Notes: a model not told the origin generated them from the letters alone. A DNA stretch of 32,988 nt from Bacteroidaceae bacterium (GCA_017647975.1 JAGCJL010000022.1:1-32988), one strand, 5' to 3'; counted from the stretch's first letter, positions 7,940 to 19,139 are shown. Numbers and translations: made by a program.

Positions 7940-8286
7940 TGAACGAGTACACAAAAAAACAGAAAAGCAAAAAGAGAGGTGGCATCATAAACTACCTTAT
8001 GGGAGGTCGCCTATTCACCAGCAAACTGATAACCGACAACTCTTGGCTATTGGCTCTCATCGTACTTTATGCCTTCATTTACGTGAGCAACAGATACGAG
8101 TATGAACAGGAACTTTTAAAAATAGACCGCCTGACCAAAGAAAGAAACAGAATGAAGAATAATTTGCTGACAATGAAAAGTGAATTTTCATACAAAAGCC
8201 GGCAAACAGAAGTTGAGAAGTTGCTTAAAGAAAATAACAGCAATCTAAAGACTTCGACAAACCCTGTTTATATAATTAAGAAATAA
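7939..8286 (+). CDS. ftsL: FtsL-like division protein
   Basis: A 115-residue bitopic membrane protein. It has a basic cytoplasmic N terminus (KKQKSKKRGG), one transmembrane segment at about residues 35-51, and a charged, coiled-coil-prone extracytoplasmic region to about residue 100. Sequence similarity to E. coli FtsL is negligible, but the position between rsmH and ftsI, the size and the topology are those of FtsL. It is expected to join FtsQ and the FtsW-FtsI pair and to help activate septal wall synthesis. It belongs to the Bacteroidota-specific FtsL-like group. Confidence 0.88.
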   Translation: MNEYTKKQKSKKRGGIINYLMGGRLFTSKLITDNSWLLALIVLYAFIYVSNRYEYEQELLKIDRLTKERNRMKNNLLTMKSEFSYKSRQTEVEKLLKENNSNLKTSTNPVYIIKK

Positions 8287-8291
8287 GATAT

Positions 8292-10523
8292 ATGTTCAAA
8301 TTTCGCGACAATGTAGTTTTCCGTTTCAACCTATTGGTGATATTCTTTTTCACCACATGGGCTGTCATTATTATGGGCAGTGCTGCCATAATAATGTTCA
8401 AGGAAAGGGAATTTTGGAGCGTAATCAAAGGACGATTCGTAAGAGAAAATGTTGCGGTTGAGCCATATCGAGGCAACATCCTTAACGACAATGGCGAACT
8501 CATGGTAAGTACATTGCCATTATATAAGATTCATTTGGACTTTGTATATAAAAACAAAAAAGATCTCAAAGACGAGAGAAACATACAAAGCAAGAGGGAC
8601 TCTCTTTGGACAAACGAAATTGGAGCATTGTGTGACGGACTACACGAGATTTTCCCCGAGAAAAGTGCTGAGGATTTCAGAAGAGACCTTAGTTATGGTT
8701 ACAGGAACAAAAAGAGATATCATTGGCTATACAACCGTAAAATTTCATATACACAGTACCAACGTATCAAGAAACTGCCCATAATAAATTCAGGCACTAA
8801 ATACAGTGGTATTATCGTTGAAGAAGAGATCCAACGCAAAAACATATTCGGTGACATAGGCATGAGTACTTTCGGCATTGTACGAAAGACAACAGACAAG
8901 AACAAGAACGAGATTGAAGAGATAAACGGACTTGAAAAAAAATACGACACATACCTGAGAGGTACGCCGGGAGTGGGAAGAAGAGAAAAGACAGGAGGCC
9001 GATTTATTTTAAAGGTTGACAAGCAACCCGAAAATGGTATGGACTTGCAAACAACCATCAATTCCGAAATGCTTGACATTTGTGAAAACGAAGTAGAAAA
9101 AGTTCTAAAAAAATACCACTTGCCGGCAGGTTGGGCCATACTGATGGAAACGCACAGTGGTGATATAAAAGCTATTGTCAACCTCACCAAATTGAGCCAA
9201 GGCAATTACGCAGAAACCATTGAGAATATACCAAACAACCCAACACCGAATCATGCCCTGTGCAGACTCATGGAACCTGGTTCAATTTTCAAGACCATTG
9301 CATTGACAGCAGCTCTTGAAGATGGCAGACTTACCACACAAGACTCGGTTCTTGCATATAAATCAAAAGTCGCTTTCTTTGGCAAACAGAAAGTTACTGA
9401 TGAAATGTATCGTGATAACGGAACCGGTAAATACAGTATGTCCGAGGCTTTAAAGTACTCTTCAAACATAAGCATGGTACAATACATAAAGAAAGCGTAT
9501 GCAAAAAACCCCGAAGAGTACACTAACAGATTGAAGTACTTTGGACTGACCGACAATTACAATCTAATAGATAGTGAAGCAACGCCTTACCTCACTGAAC
9601 CGGGAACAAAGAGATGGAATGGATTCAGCCTTAACTCAATGTCATACGGTTACGCAGTAGGCATGACCGGTATAAACATGCTCGCATTCTATAACACCAT
9701 TGCAAACGGAGGCAAGCAAATGAAGCCCAGACTCGTGAAAGCGGTGGTAAACAACGGCGAAATTGTGGAAGAATACCCGACAAAGGTTTTGAATACACAT
9801 CTTATATCAAAAGAGACAACAGATGCCGTTACCGGTTTATTGATAGACGTGGTTAATGGAAAAGACGGAACCGGTAAGCGTGCAAAGTCGGAGAAGATGT
9901 TGATAGCCGGTAAGACAGGTACAGCAAACATACCTAACTCTATTACAGGAAAGTATGACAATAGCGAGAAGATGATGAGTTTCTGTGGATTCTTCCCTGC
10001 CGACAAGCCTCAATATACATTGTTGATACAGATGATGTTTGATGCAAAACAAGACACAAGGCCCGATTCTTTAAAAATAAAACTCGGTGGAGGAAGCACA
10101 GCTGCTGTTGCATTTAAAGAGATTGCCGAAAAAATTATGGCACATCAATATGATGCACCTGTAGAGGAAGCCAAGGACACAATCAACAATCACGAGCCAA
10201 AAATAAAAGCCGGCAACATTCAAGATGCAGCCTACCTGCTTGACGAGTTGAATATCAAAACCGCAAAAGCAAATAAAGGGGATAAGACTTGGGGAACAGC
10301 AAATTTTGAGGAAAACGGCACATATACTTTCAAGGAGAGAGAAATGGATATTGAAGTGGTACCAAATGTACAAGGAATGGGAGCAAAAGATGCAACATAC
10401 CTTATGGAACAACGAGGTTTGAAAGTTGAGATAGATGGTTACGGAAGTGTGAAATCACAAAGCATACCAGCCGGACGCAAAACAAGAAAAGGCGAGACGG
10501 TGAGACTTGTACTAAGGCCATAA
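8292..10523 (+). CDS. ftsI: Septal peptidoglycan transpeptidase FtsI (class B PBP) with C-terminal PASTA domain
   Basis: A 743-residue class B penicillin-binding protein that cross-links septal peptidoglycan together with FtsW. One transmembrane anchor lies at about residues 12-35, followed by a PBP dimer/pedestal domain with the [11 protein letters not shown] motif. The transpeptidase domain has the active-site Ser331 in SIFK, SSN at 390-392, and KTGT at 541-544. A C-terminal PASTA-like module starts near residue 686 ([17 protein letters not shown]). E. coli FtsI lacks PASTA and is about 150 residues shorter; the longer form is usual in Bacteroidota. It follows ftsL by 5 bp. Confidence 0.96.
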   Translation: MFKFRDNVVFRFNLLVIFFFTTWAVIIMGSAAIIMFKEREFWSVIKGRFVRENVAVEPYRGNILNDNGELMVSTLPLYKIHLDFVYKNKKDLKDERNIQSKRDSLWTNEIGALCDGLHEIFPEKSAEDFRRDLSYGYRNKKRYHWLYNRKISYTQYQRIKKLPIINSGTKYSGIIVEEEIQRKNIFGDIGMSTFGIVRKTTDKNKNEIEEINGLEKKYDTYLRGTPGVGRREKTGGRFILKVDKQPENGMDLQTTINSEMLDICENEVEKVLKKYHLPAGWAILMETHSGDIKAIVNLTKLSQGNYAETIENIPNNPTPNHALCRLMEPGSIFKTIALTAALEDGRLTTQDSVLAYKSKVAFFGKQKVTDEMYRDNGTGKYSMSEALKYSSNISMVQYIKKAYAKNPEEYTNRLKYFGLTDNYNLIDSEATPYLTEPGTKRWNGFSLNSMSYGYAVGMTGINMLAFYNTIANGGKQMKPRLVKAVVNNGEIVEEYPTKVLNTHLISKETTDAVTGLLIDVVNGKDGTGKRAKSEKMLIAGKTGTANIPNSITGKYDNSEKMMSFCGFFPADKPQYTLLIQMMFDAKQDTRPDSLKIKLGGGSTAAVAFKEIAEKIMAHQYDAPVEEAKDTINNHEPKIKAGNIQDAAYLLDELNIKTAKANKGDKTWGTANFEENGTYTFKEREMDIEVVPNVQGMGAKDATYLMEQRGLKVEIDGYGSVKSQSIPAGRKTRKGETVRLVLRP

Positions 10524-10552
10524 TTATAAACAGACAATCAACAGACTATATA

Positions 10553-12007
10553 ATGAGACTAAACGAGCTTTTAAGAGAGATTCAATACAATCGTCTTGTA
10601 TTGCCTAAAGAAGAAGTTGACGTACGTGGTATAAACATTGATTCACGATTGGTAAAAGAGGGTGACATGTTCATCGCCATTAAAGGAACGCAAACCGACG
10701 GCCATGAGTATATCGCAATGGCCGAAGAAAAAGGTGCTGTTGCCATTGTGTGCGAAAACATGCCTGAAAGACAAAACCCCGATGTTGCATACATCAACCT
10801 TGCCGACGCACAGAGTGTTGCAGGTATCTTGGCCACAACTTTCTATAACAAGCCAACACAAAAACTGAAATTGGTTGGCGTAACCGGAACAAACGGCAAA
10901 ACGACTATTGCTACATTATTATATGAATTATTTCGCCGAATGGGACACAAGTGTGGATTGTTATCGACTGTATGCAACTACATTGATGGTACAACATACC
11001 CTTCGACACACACAACACCAGATGCAATATCACTCAACAAATTATTGTCACAGATGGCTGATGCCGGTTGTGAATATGCATTCATGGAGGTTAGTTCACA
11101 CGCTCTAGCACAACACAGAATTGCCGGTTTGGAGTTTGCCGGAGGTATTTTCACAAACCTCACGAGAGACCACATGGATTTTCATGAGACAATGGAAAAC
11201 TACTTGAAAGCTAAAAAGAGTTTCTTTGACAACCTACCACGCAATGCATTTGCAATAACAAATATAGATGACAAGAATGGTCCTGTAATGGTACAGAACT
11301 GCCGTGGAGATATTAAGAGTTACTCAACAAGAACTCTTTGCGACTATAAGGCCAAACTTGTAGAGACACACCTTGACGGCATGATTCTTGAATTCAACAA
11401 CCGAGAATTCTCTACTCTGCTGACAGGCCGATTCAACATCAGTAATCTGTTGGCAATTTATGCAACTGCCATTGAACTTGGGAAAGAACCCGAAGAGGTT
11501 CTTTGCGTGCTAAGTGCATTAAAACCGGTTTCGGGACGATTTGAGTCTTTACATTCAAAAGACGGCATTACTGCCATTGTTGATTATGCACACACCCCTG
11601 ATGCTGTAAAGAGCATACTTGGTACTGTTAAGGAGGTTATGCGTGGCAATGGCAAGATTATAACAGTCGTTGGTGCCGGTGGCAACCGAGACAAAGGCAA
11701 ACGCCCCATTATGGCTGTAGAAGCTGTGAAAAACAGCGATAGGGTTATCTTTACTTCGGACAACCCACGAAATGAAGAACCACAGGACATCATCAACGAC
11801 ATGCTTGCTGGCCTCAACGACGAACAGAGAAGGAATGTTCTCTCTATCACAGACCGCAAAGAGGCGATAAGAACCGCTTGTACTCTTGCACAAAAAGGCG
11901 ATGTTGTAGTTGTTGCCGGAAAAGGACATGAAGATTATCAAGAGATAAAAGGTGTAAAACACCATTTTGATGACAAAGAGGTTATTAGAGAAATTTTCAA
12001 TATATAA
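10553..12007 (+). CDS. murE: UDP-MurNAc-L-Ala-D-Glu:meso-diaminopimelate ligase MurE
   Basis: A 484-residue Mur ligase that adds the third amino acid of the peptide stem in the cytoplasm. It has the ATP-binding loop TGTNGKTT (residues 111-118), the central-domain [11 protein letters not shown] motif and a C-terminal DNPR at 403-406. DNPR is the motif that selects meso-diaminopimelate over lysine, so the wall is predicted to be DAP type. It lies 29 bp after ftsI in the operon. The length is typical. Confidence 0.97.
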   Translation: MRLNELLREIQYNRLVLPKEEVDVRGINIDSRLVKEGDMFIAIKGTQTDGHEYIAMAEEKGAVAIVCENMPERQNPDVAYINLADAQSVAGILATTFYNKPTQKLKLVGVTGTNGKTTIATLLYELFRRMGHKCGLLSTVCNYIDGTTYPSTHTTPDAISLNKLLSQMADAGCEYAFMEVSSHALAQHRIAGLEFAGGIFTNLTRDHMDFHETMENYLKAKKSFFDNLPRNAFAITNIDDKNGPVMVQNCRGDIKSYSTRTLCDYKAKLVETHLDGMILEFNNREFSTLLTGRFNISNLLAIYATAIELGKEPEEVLCVLSALKPVSGRFESLHSKDGITAIVDYAHTPDAVKSILGTVKEVMRGNGKIITVVGAGGNRDKGKRPIMAVEAVKNSDRVIFTSDNPRNEEPQDIINDMLAGLNDEQRRNVLSITDRKEAIRTACTLAQKGDVVVVAGKGHEDYQEIKGVKHHFDDKEVIREIFNI

Positions 12008-12018
12008 TATCAAGTAAT

Positions 12019-13278
12019 ATGTTGTATCATCTTTTTAATTTAATAAAGGATTCTGATATCCCCGGAGCAAGATTGTTTGGATATACTTCGTTCCGTTCAT
12101 TACTTGCCATTGTCCTATCATTGATTCTTTCGGCATGGGTGGGAAAAGGCATCATCAAATATTTCAAGAAAAAACAGATTACCGAGACACTGCGTGATTT
12201 TGACAAGAATAACTTAAAAGCAGGTGTCCCCACAATGGGTGGTATTATCATAATTATTGCCATTGTCATTCCTTGCCTTTTACTCGGAAGACTTGATAAT
12301 ATATACATGATATTGTTGCTCGTAACCACCGTTTGGCTTGGAATTTTGGGATTTGCCGATGATTATATCAAGACATTCAAGAAGAACAAAGAGGGTATTC
12401 CCGGAAAAATAAAAGTTTTTGCACAGGTAGGATTAGGACTTTTCATTGGTCTGATGCTCTACTTTAGCCCTCAGGCCGTAATGCGTGAGAATATAACCAT
12501 TGAAAAGCCAAATAATATAGAGGAAGTCTATCATAGACCAACATCGGAAAAACTGAACAAGACAACTATACCTTTTATTAAGAGCCACAACCTTGATTAT
12601 AGCGAAATAATGTCGTTCTGTGGAGAATACAAAGAGATTGCCGGTTGGATTCTATTCGTTATTGTGACTGTATTCGTTGTTACAGCAGTATCCAATGGTG
12701 CAAACCTCAATGACGGTATGGATGGCATGCTTGCCGGAAATGCGGCCATAATTGGAGTTGCTCTCGCCCTATTGGCCTATGTGTCGAGCCACGTGGGTTG
12801 GGCTGAATATCTGAACATAATGTTCTTACCCGGAGTGGAAGAAATTGTAATATTTACTTTTGCCTTTATTGGTGCACTAATCGGTTTTTTGTGGTACAAC
12901 TCTTTCCCTGCACAGATTTTTATGGGAGACACAGGAAGTCTTACCATTGGCGGAATCATTGGAGTTGTAGCAATACTTATACACAAGGAAATTTTGTTGA
13001 TTCTGCTTTGTGGTATCTTTGTTATTGAGAACCTGTCTGTAATAATGCAGGTTGCATACTTCAAGCAAGGCAAGAAAAAGGGTATTAAACAGAGAATTTT
13101 CCGCCGCACACCGCTACACCACCACTACAATGTCGAGGACGAGAAACTCGACAAGGAGTGTACATATATATTCAAAGGGCCCGAAAAACCCCTTCATGAA
13201 GCAAAGATAACCATTCGTTTCTGGATTGTTACAATAATAATGGCAGCCATCACTTTGATGACTTTAAAGATTAGATAA
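12019..13278 (+). CDS. mraY: Phospho-MurNAc-pentapeptide transferase MraY
   Basis: An inner-membrane enzyme that transfers phospho-MurNAc-pentapeptide to undecaprenyl phosphate, making lipid I. Of the family motifs, VPTMGG, the Asp pair D114-D115 in GFADDY, NGANLNDGMDG (D232), MGDTGS (D304) and the HHH triad at 367-369 are present. At 419 residues it is about 60 longer than the E. coli enzyme. The extra length sits in a hydrophilic insertion at about residues 151-208 and another after HHHY (about 371-398). It is followed directly by murD with no gap. Confidence 0.97.
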   Translation: MLYHLFNLIKDSDIPGARLFGYTSFRSLLAIVLSLILSAWVGKGIIKYFKKKQITETLRDFDKNNLKAGVPTMGGIIIIIAIVIPCLLLGRLDNIYMILLLVTTVWLGILGFADDYIKTFKKNKEGIPGKIKVFAQVGLGLFIGLMLYFSPQAVMRENITIEKPNNIEEVYHRPTSEKLNKTTIPFIKSHNLDYSEIMSFCGEYKEIAGWILFVIVTVFVVTAVSNGANLNDGMDGMLAGNAAIIGVALALLAYVSSHVGWAEYLNIMFLPGVEEIVIFTFAFIGALIGFLWYNSFPAQIFMGDTGSLTIGGIIGVVAILIHKEILLILLCGIFVIENLSVIMQVAYFKQGKKKGIKQRIFRRTPLHHHYNVEDEKLDKECTYIFKGPEKPLHEAKITIRFWIVTIIMAAITLMTLKIR

Positions 13279-14610
13279 ATGGATAAGAGAATTGTTGTAT
13301 TGGGTGCAGGAGAAAGTGGTTGCGGTGCAGCCATACTCGCCAAGAAACTCGGATTCGATGTTTTTGTATCGGACTACGGCGCTATTTCGGACAAGTACAA
13401 GAAGATGCTTGACCAGCACGAGATAGAGTGGGAGGAGAAGAAACACACCGAAGAACTAATCCTGTGTGCTGGAGAAGTCATCAAGAGCCCCGGAATCCCA
13501 AATGAGGCACCAATAATGGTAAAGATTATTGATTCCGGAATACCGGTAATCTCTGAAATTGAGTTTGCTGGAAGATATACAAGAGCAAAGATGGTTTGTA
13601 TAACAGGTAGCAACGGAAAAACAACAACCACATCGCTAATATACCATATATTCCGTGAAGCCGGACTTAATGTAGGTCTTGCGGGAAATATCGGCAAGAG
13701 CCTTGCATTGCAGGTTGCCGAAGGAGATAAAGATTATTACATCGTGGAACTAAGCAGTTTCCAGCTTGACAACATGTATGAATTCCGTGCCAACGTAGCG
13801 GTATTACTTAATATTACCCCCGACCATCTTGACCGTTATGGCTACGACATGCAAAACTATGTAAATGCCAAGCTTCGTATTCTGCAGAACCAGACATCAG
13901 AAGATGCCTTTGTGTTCTGGAATGACGACCCTGTCATCAAAAAGGAACTGAAGAAATACAAACATGGTAAATTATACCCGTTTGCCGAGAAAAAAGAGAA
14001 AGACACCGTTGCATACACCGAGGCCGAAAAATTGATTTTCACAGAGCCCGTTCCATTCAACATGGAACTTGAAGAACTTTCTTTGACAGGCAAACACAAC
14101 CTTTACAACTCCATGGCTGCCGGAATCTCGGCTAACGTCGCCGGAATACGCAAAGAGACTATACGAGAGGCTCTGAGTTCATTCGTAGGTGTTGAGCACA
14201 GACTTGAAAAAGTGGCAAAAATCAATGGTGTAGAATACATCAATGATTCAAAGGCCACAAACGTGAATAGTTGTTGGTATGCCTTACAGAGCATGAAAAC
14301 AAAGACTGTGCTTATACTTGGAGGTAAAGATAAAGGTAATGACTATAACGAAATTGCAGAACTTGTAAAGGAGAAGTGTTGCGGACTTGTCTTTTTGGGA
14401 GCTGACAATAGCAAATTGCATGCCTTCTTCGATAGTTTCGGACTACCAATCGCCGACACTTCTTCTATGCAGGATTGTGTAGAACAAGCATCAAAAATGG
14501 CAAAAAGCGGAGAGACGGTACTTCTAAGCCCCTGTTGTGCAAGTTTTGATCTCTTTAACAACTACGAAGAACGAGGAAGGATATTTAAAGAGTGTGTAAA
14601 TAATTTATAA
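13279..14610 (+). CDS. murD: UDP-MurNAc-L-alanine:D-glutamate ligase MurD
   Basis: A 443-residue Mur ligase that adds D-glutamate, the second residue of the stem. An N-terminal UDP-binding Rossmann motif (VVLGAGESGCG) is followed by the ATP loop TGSNGKTTTT (from residue 109), the central NITPDHLDRYG, and the C-terminal SPCCASFDLFNNYEERG, which is characteristic of MurD. The ATG begins immediately after the mraY stop codon, so translation is probably coupled. Confidence 0.97.
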   Translation: MDKRIVVLGAGESGCGAAILAKKLGFDVFVSDYGAISDKYKKMLDQHEIEWEEKKHTEELILCAGEVIKSPGIPNEAPIMVKIIDSGIPVISEIEFAGRYTRAKMVCITGSNGKTTTTSLIYHIFREAGLNVGLAGNIGKSLALQVAEGDKDYYIVELSSFQLDNMYEFRANVAVLLNITPDHLDRYGYDMQNYVNAKLRILQNQTSEDAFVFWNDDPVIKKELKKYKHGKLYPFAEKKEKDTVAYTEAEKLIFTEPVPFNMELEELSLTGKHNLYNSMAAGISANVAGIRKETIREALSSFVGVEHRLEKVAKINGVEYINDSKATNVNSCWYALQSMKTKTVLILGGKDKGNDYNEIAELVKEKCCGLVFLGADNSKLHAFFDSFGLPIADTSSMQDCVEQASKMAKSGETVLLSPCCASFDLFNNYEERGRIFKECVNNL

Positions 14611-14618
14611 ATTATATA

Positions 14619-15869
14619 ATGGGAGGTGACCAATTAAAAAGAATATTGTTTAAAGGAGACAAAGTCATTTGGGCTGTTTTCTTTATTCTCTGCTCAATAT
14701 CATGGGTGGAGGTATTCAGTGCAACCAGCCGCCAGGTGAGCGAAAGCGGAAGTTATTGGATGCCCATAATAAAACACACTGTATTCTTGTTGGCGGGTAT
14801 CTTTGTTGTGTGGTTTATGCACAACATGAAAGTTGCATGGATAAAGAAATTGACATATATAATCTATTGGGCAGGACTCTTGGGACTGATTTGGGCACAA
14901 ATTGACCCAAGGTCTCAAATAAATGACAGTGCACGCTGGATTAGGATTATGGGATTCACATTCCAACCTATGGAACTTGCAAAAATGGGACTTGTAATGC
15001 TTGTGGCACTTATAATAACAGAACATCAGGACGAGGAAGGAACTGACCACAATGCACTGAAACGCATTATCATATACAGTTTGCCACCTGTAGCGATAAT
15101 TTTCAAGGAGAACCTTTCAACAGCCGCAATCATTTTGTTGACACTCTACATGATGATGTTTATAGGCAGACTGCCCAAAGGACAAATGCTGAAAATTCTT
15201 GGAATTGCATTTGCCACGGTGGCTATTGGAGTTACATTGATAATGTCAGCACCTGAAAGTTGGGGAAACGAGGGAGGCTTCAAACAAAAAGTAATCACCT
15301 GGAAACACCGCGTTGTCGATGCACTGAAAAGCGAACCGGTAACAGCAGAGGATTATGTCATAACAAACGAGCAGAGAGCACATGCTAATATCGCCATAGC
15401 CTCAAGTAATATTTTAGGACGTGGACCCGGAAACTCCGAAGCACGTGATTTTATACCGCATGCCTACTCCGACTTCATATATGCTGTAATCATTGAAGAA
15501 CTTGGCCTGCTTGGAGGATTCATTGTTCTATTGCTTTACATGACAATACTGTACCGATGCGGTAAGATTGCAAAACGATGCGAAGACCCCTACCCGGCCT
15601 ATCTTATAATGGGTGTTGGTATGATAATAACCATGCAGGCCATGCTTCACATGTATATATCTGTAGGAGACTTTGTTACCGGACAGCCACTGCCATTGAT
15701 AAGTCAGGGAGGTACATCGGTTCTTATAAACTGTGTATATATAGGAATGATATTGAGCATAAGCCGATATGCGAAAAAATGTGCAATACAAGCACAAACA
15801 GAGATTATAGAGAATAACACAAATATTGTCGAATCAGAAAAAAACAAGGAGTATGAAGAAGGATTATAG
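14619..15869 (+). CDS. ftsW: Septal peptidoglycan glycosyltransferase FtsW (SEDS family)
   Basis: A polytopic membrane protein of 416 residues, about ten hydrophobic segments, that polymerises lipid II into septal glycan strands with FtsI. SEDS motifs present include DSARWIRIMGFTFQPMELAK, HAYSDFIYAVIIEELG and PLPLISQGGTS. It sits between murD and murG, the standard place for FtsW rather than RodA. The C-terminal tail is hydrophilic (about residues 388-416) and its coding end overlaps murG by 17 bp. Confidence 0.95.
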   Translation: MGGDQLKRILFKGDKVIWAVFFILCSISWVEVFSATSRQVSESGSYWMPIIKHTVFLLAGIFVVWFMHNMKVAWIKKLTYIIYWAGLLGLIWAQIDPRSQINDSARWIRIMGFTFQPMELAKMGLVMLVALIITEHQDEEGTDHNALKRIIIYSLPPVAIIFKENLSTAAIILLTLYMMMFIGRLPKGQMLKILGIAFATVAIGVTLIMSAPESWGNEGGFKQKVITWKHRVVDALKSEPVTAEDYVITNEQRAHANIAIASSNILGRGPGNSEARDFIPHAYSDFIYAVIIEELGLLGGFIVLLLYMTILYRCGKIAKRCEDPYPAYLIMGVGMIITMQAMLHMYISVGDFVTGQPLPLISQGGTSVLINCVYIGMILSISRYAKKCAIQAQTEIIENNTNIVESEKNKEYEEGL

Positions 15870-16983
15870 AATTATAATAAGCGGTGGCGGTACCGGAGGT
15901 CATATATTCCCCGCTCTTTCAATAGCTGATGCAATAAAAAGCAAACACCCTGAAGCAAAGATTCTGTTCGTGGGTGCAGACAACAGAATGGAAATGCAAA
16001 GAGTTCCTGATGCCGGATACGACATCATTGGATTGCCCATTGCAGGATTCGACCGTAAAAACCTGTTAAAGAATTTCAGAGTTCTCTGGCTCATTATAAA
16101 AAGCCAACTTAAGGCAAGAAAAATAATCAAGGAGTTTGCTCCACAAGTTGCTGTTGGAGTAGGTGGTTATGCAAGCGGGCCTACACTAAAGATGGCAGCA
16201 AGCATGAACATACCGACTCTTATTCAAGAACAGAATTCTTACGCCGGTGTAACAAATAAAATCCTATCAAAAAATGCTGATATGATTTGTGTTGCTTACG
16301 ACGGCATGGAACGTTTCTTTCCACAAGATAAGATTAAATTCACTGGTAACCCTGTGAGAAAAAGCCTTATCGACATGCGTGCAAACCGAAGCGAAGCTAT
16401 AAAAGCCATGGGCCTTGACGAGAACAAAAAATGCGTTCTTATTGTCGGCGGAAGCTTTGGTGCAAGAAGCATAAATGAAGCAATACTCGCAAACATAGAA
16501 CAAATAAAAGCACATAAGGAGATACAGTTTATTTGGCAAACCGGAAAGCTCTATTTTGAGGAGATGCAAAAAAGAACAAAGGAGGCTGGAAACCCCGAGA
16601 ACCTTATTGTCACCGATTTTGTATCAAACATGGCTAATGCTCTTGGAGCAGCCGACCTTGTAGTATCACGTGCCGGTGCCGGCTCAATTTCGGAGTTCGC
16701 ATTGCTTGGCAAAGCCGTTATCTTAGTACCATCGCCAAATGTATCCGAGGATCACCAGACAAAAAATGCCATGGCTTTGGTTGAGAAAGATGCTGCAATT
16801 TATGTTGCTGACGCAAATGCCAAAGAAGAACTTGTAAAAAAGGCAATAGAAACAGTCTGTGACAAAGACAAGATTGCCATGCTCGAAAAGAATGTAGAAA
16901 AATTAGGAAAACCGAATGCAGCAGAGGTTATTGCAGACGAGGTCATTATGCTTGCCGACGCATTTATGGAGAAAAAGAGCTGA
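15853..16983 (+). CDS. murG: UDP-GlcNAc:lipid I N-acetylglucosaminyltransferase MurG
   Basis: A 376-residue GT-B glycosyltransferase on the cytoplasmic face that makes lipid II. It has the glycine-rich GGGTGGH at residues 11-17, the second such loop GGSFGARSIN, and the UDP-GlcNAc-binding SRAGAGSISEFALLGKA. The ATG at 15853 is chosen because it places GGGTGGH at the usual distance from the N terminus and has an AAGGA five bases upstream, one of the few Shine-Dalgarno-like sites here. An in-frame TTG at 15826 would add nine residues. The start lies inside the end of ftsW. Confidence 0.96.
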   Translation: MKKDYRIIISGGGTGGHIFPALSIADAIKSKHPEAKILFVGADNRMEMQRVPDAGYDIIGLPIAGFDRKNLLKNFRVLWLIIKSQLKARKIIKEFAPQVAVGVGGYASGPTLKMAASMNIPTLIQEQNSYAGVTNKILSKNADMICVAYDGMERFFPQDKIKFTGNPVRKSLIDMRANRSEAIKAMGLDENKKCVLIVGGSFGARSINEAILANIEQIKAHKEIQFIWQTGKLYFEEMQKRTKEAGNPENLIVTDFVSNMANALGAADLVVSRAGAGSISEFALLGKAVILVPSPNVSEDHQTKNAMALVEKDAAIYVADANAKEELVKKAIETVCDKDKIAMLEKNVEKLGKPNAAEVIADEVIMLADAFMEKKS

Positions 16984-17006
16984 TGTAAAAAATAAAAATT
17001 GAGATA

Positions 17007-18389
17007 ATGGAACTTAAAGATATAAAAGCGGTTTATTTCCTTGGCGCCGGAGGCATTGGTATGAGTGCCCTTGTACGATATTTTTTGCGTGAAGGCAAAT
17101 TTGTTGCCGGTTATGACCGCACACCAAGCGAACTGACCGACAGACTATCAGAAGAGGGTGCTGTTTTGCATTTTGAAGAGAACCTGGAACTTGTTCCCGA
17201 AGAGTGTAAAAACCCCGAAACGACATTGGTGGTATATACTCCTGCGATACCGGCAGACCACAAAGAGTGGAATTTGTTCCGTAACGGGAATTTCACTGTA
17301 AAGAAACGTGCCGAAGTTCTTGGTATCATCACAAAGGGCAAATTGGGTGTCTGTGCTGCAGGAACTCATGGCAAAACAACGACATCGACAATGACAGCTC
17401 ATCTGATGCATAGTTCACATGTCGATTGTGCCGCTTTTCTTGGAGGAATATCAAAGAATTACAAAAGTAACCTCATACTCACCGACAAGAGTGACTATGT
17501 CGTTATAGAAGCCGATGAGTACGACCGTTCATTCCTGCACCTTGAACCATATATAGCAACAATTACATCGGCCGATCCTGACCATTTGGATATTTATGGC
17601 AACAAGGAGAATTATCTTGAGGCCTTTGCACAGTTTACCGAAAAGATAAAAGAGAATGGTTTTCTGATAATCCACGAAGGATTGGAAGTAAAGCCACGTA
17701 CAAAAGAGAGTGTAAAGACCTATACATACGGACGAGATAAGGGTGATTTCCATGCTGAAAATATTCGTATTGGAAACGGCGAGATAATTATTGATTACGT
17801 GTCACCTTGGCAAAGAATCAATGATGTAAAGTTAGGAGTACCGGTAAGTATCAACATTGACAACGGAGTGGCATCAATGGCTATGGCCGAGATTTGTGGT
17901 GCAACAGCTGATGAATTAAGAGTGGGTATGGAAAGTTTTGCCGGTGCCGACAGACGCTTTGATTTCCATATCAAGGAGGATAATCTTGTTCTGATAAGTG
18001 ATTATGCACACCACCCCGACGAAGTGCGTGCCTGTGCAAAATCAATAAAAGAGCTGTATAATGACAAAAAAATAACAGTCATGTTCCAGCCCCACCTCTA
18101 TAGCCGTACAGCAGATTTCTATAAAGAATTTGCTGAAAGTCTATCACTATTCGACAAGGTAATTCTTGTGGATATATATCCAGCACGAGAAAAGCCTATG
18201 CCCGGTGTGACAAGCAAACTGATATACGATTGTTTGGACAACAGGGTTGAAAAGATGATGTGTGGCAGAAACGAGGTTCTTGAATTTGTTGAACAAGAAA
18301 AAGAGAATATTGAGGTATTGGTTTCACTTGGTGCTGGAGATTTGGAAAACGACGTCCCAAAGATGAAAGAGATATTAAAAAACCGATGA
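17007..18389 (+). CDS. murC: UDP-MurNAc:L-alanine ligase MurC
   Basis: A 460-residue Mur ligase, the first committed to the peptide stem. It has the UDP-binding GAGGIGMSAL at residues 13-22, the ATP loop AGTHGKTTT at 118-126, EADEYDRSFL, and TSADPDHLDIYG. The C-terminal DYAHHPDEVRA is typical of MurC. The order murG-murC-ftsQ is the usual one for Bacteroidota. The 23-bp gap before it has no visible promoter or terminator. Confidence 0.97.
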   Translation: MELKDIKAVYFLGAGGIGMSALVRYFLREGKFVAGYDRTPSELTDRLSEEGAVLHFEENLELVPEECKNPETTLVVYTPAIPADHKEWNLFRNGNFTVKKRAEVLGIITKGKLGVCAAGTHGKTTTSTMTAHLMHSSHVDCAAFLGGISKNYKSNLILTDKSDYVVIEADEYDRSFLHLEPYIATITSADPDHLDIYGNKENYLEAFAQFTEKIKENGFLIIHEGLEVKPRTKESVKTYTYGRDKGDFHAENIRIGNGEIIIDYVSPWQRINDVKLGVPVSINIDNGVASMAMAEICGATADELRVGMESFAGADRRFDFHIKEDNLVLISDYAHHPDEVRACAKSIKELYNDKKITVMFQPHLYSRTADFYKEFAESLSLFDKVILVDIYPAREKPMPGVTSKLIYDCLDNRVEKMMCGRNEVLEFVEQEKENIEVLVSLGAGDLENDVPKMKEILKNR

Positions 18390-18404
18390 CATAATTATAT
18401 CGCG

Positions 18405-19136
18405 ATGCTGAAAAGAATTTTAAAATACTTTTTTGTGGCTATTGCAATATGCTACTCTCTGTTCGCTCTGTTTGTCATACCCCAATTTAAGGAAAACGGA
18501 ACTTGCAGCGGTATTATTGTTAATATATCGGACTGTGATATAAAAACAATAACAGACGAGGAGGTTATGGATATTCTAAATGAGGCAAACCTTACACCTG
18601 AATTAAAAAAGATGAACGAAATTGATTGTGGCGAAATAGAACAACATTTCAACAACATCTCACTAATTAAGGAGTGTCAGGTGTATAAAGGTAATAAGGA
18701 TTTTGTTAATATAAATATCGATTGTCGTGAACCCATAATCAGAATCCATGACAAAGAGAACAAGACATATTGCGTAGATAGCGATGGAAACATTATAAGA
18801 GGTATAAACAGAGCCTTACATCTCCCCATAGCAACAGGCAACATTGTTGACAGCATGGCAACAAAGGAGATCAAGGATATAGCTTCGGCCATAAAAGAGA
18901 GTAAATTCTGGACGGCACAAATTGAACAGATATATTTCAATGATAAGAAAGAGGTAATACTGATTCCGCGTGTAGGAGACCATATCATTGAACTCGGAAC
19001 AACCGAGAATGTCAATAACAAATTAGAAAAACTATATACTTTCTATCACGAAGGTATGAACAAGATTGGCTGGAATAAATACAGTAAACTAAATATAGAG
19101 TTCGGAGATAAGGTTATTTGCACCAAAAGAGATTAA
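18405..19136 (+). CDS. ftsQ: Cell division protein FtsQ
   Basis: A 243-residue bitopic membrane protein: short basic N terminus, one transmembrane segment at about residues 6-27, then an extracytoplasmic domain. The region at about 60-115 fits a POTRA-like fold (FNNISLIKECQVYKGNKDF, then DCREPIIRI) followed by the beta domain (YCVDSDGNII). Similarity to E. coli FtsQ is low, and the call rests on topology plus the position between murC and ftsA. FtsQ recruits FtsL and other late division proteins. Confidence 0.9.
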   Translation: MLKRILKYFFVAIAICYSLFALFVIPQFKENGTCSGIIVNISDCDIKTITDEEVMDILNEANLTPELKKMNEIDCGEIEQHFNNISLIKECQVYKGNKDFVNINIDCREPIIRIHDKENKTYCVDSDGNIIRGINRALHLPIATGNIVDSMATKEIKDIASAIKESKFWTAQIEQIYFNDKKEVILIPRVGDHIIELGTTENVNNKLEKLYTFYHEGMNKIGWNKYSKLNIEFGDKVICTKRD

Positions 19137-19139
19137 GAT

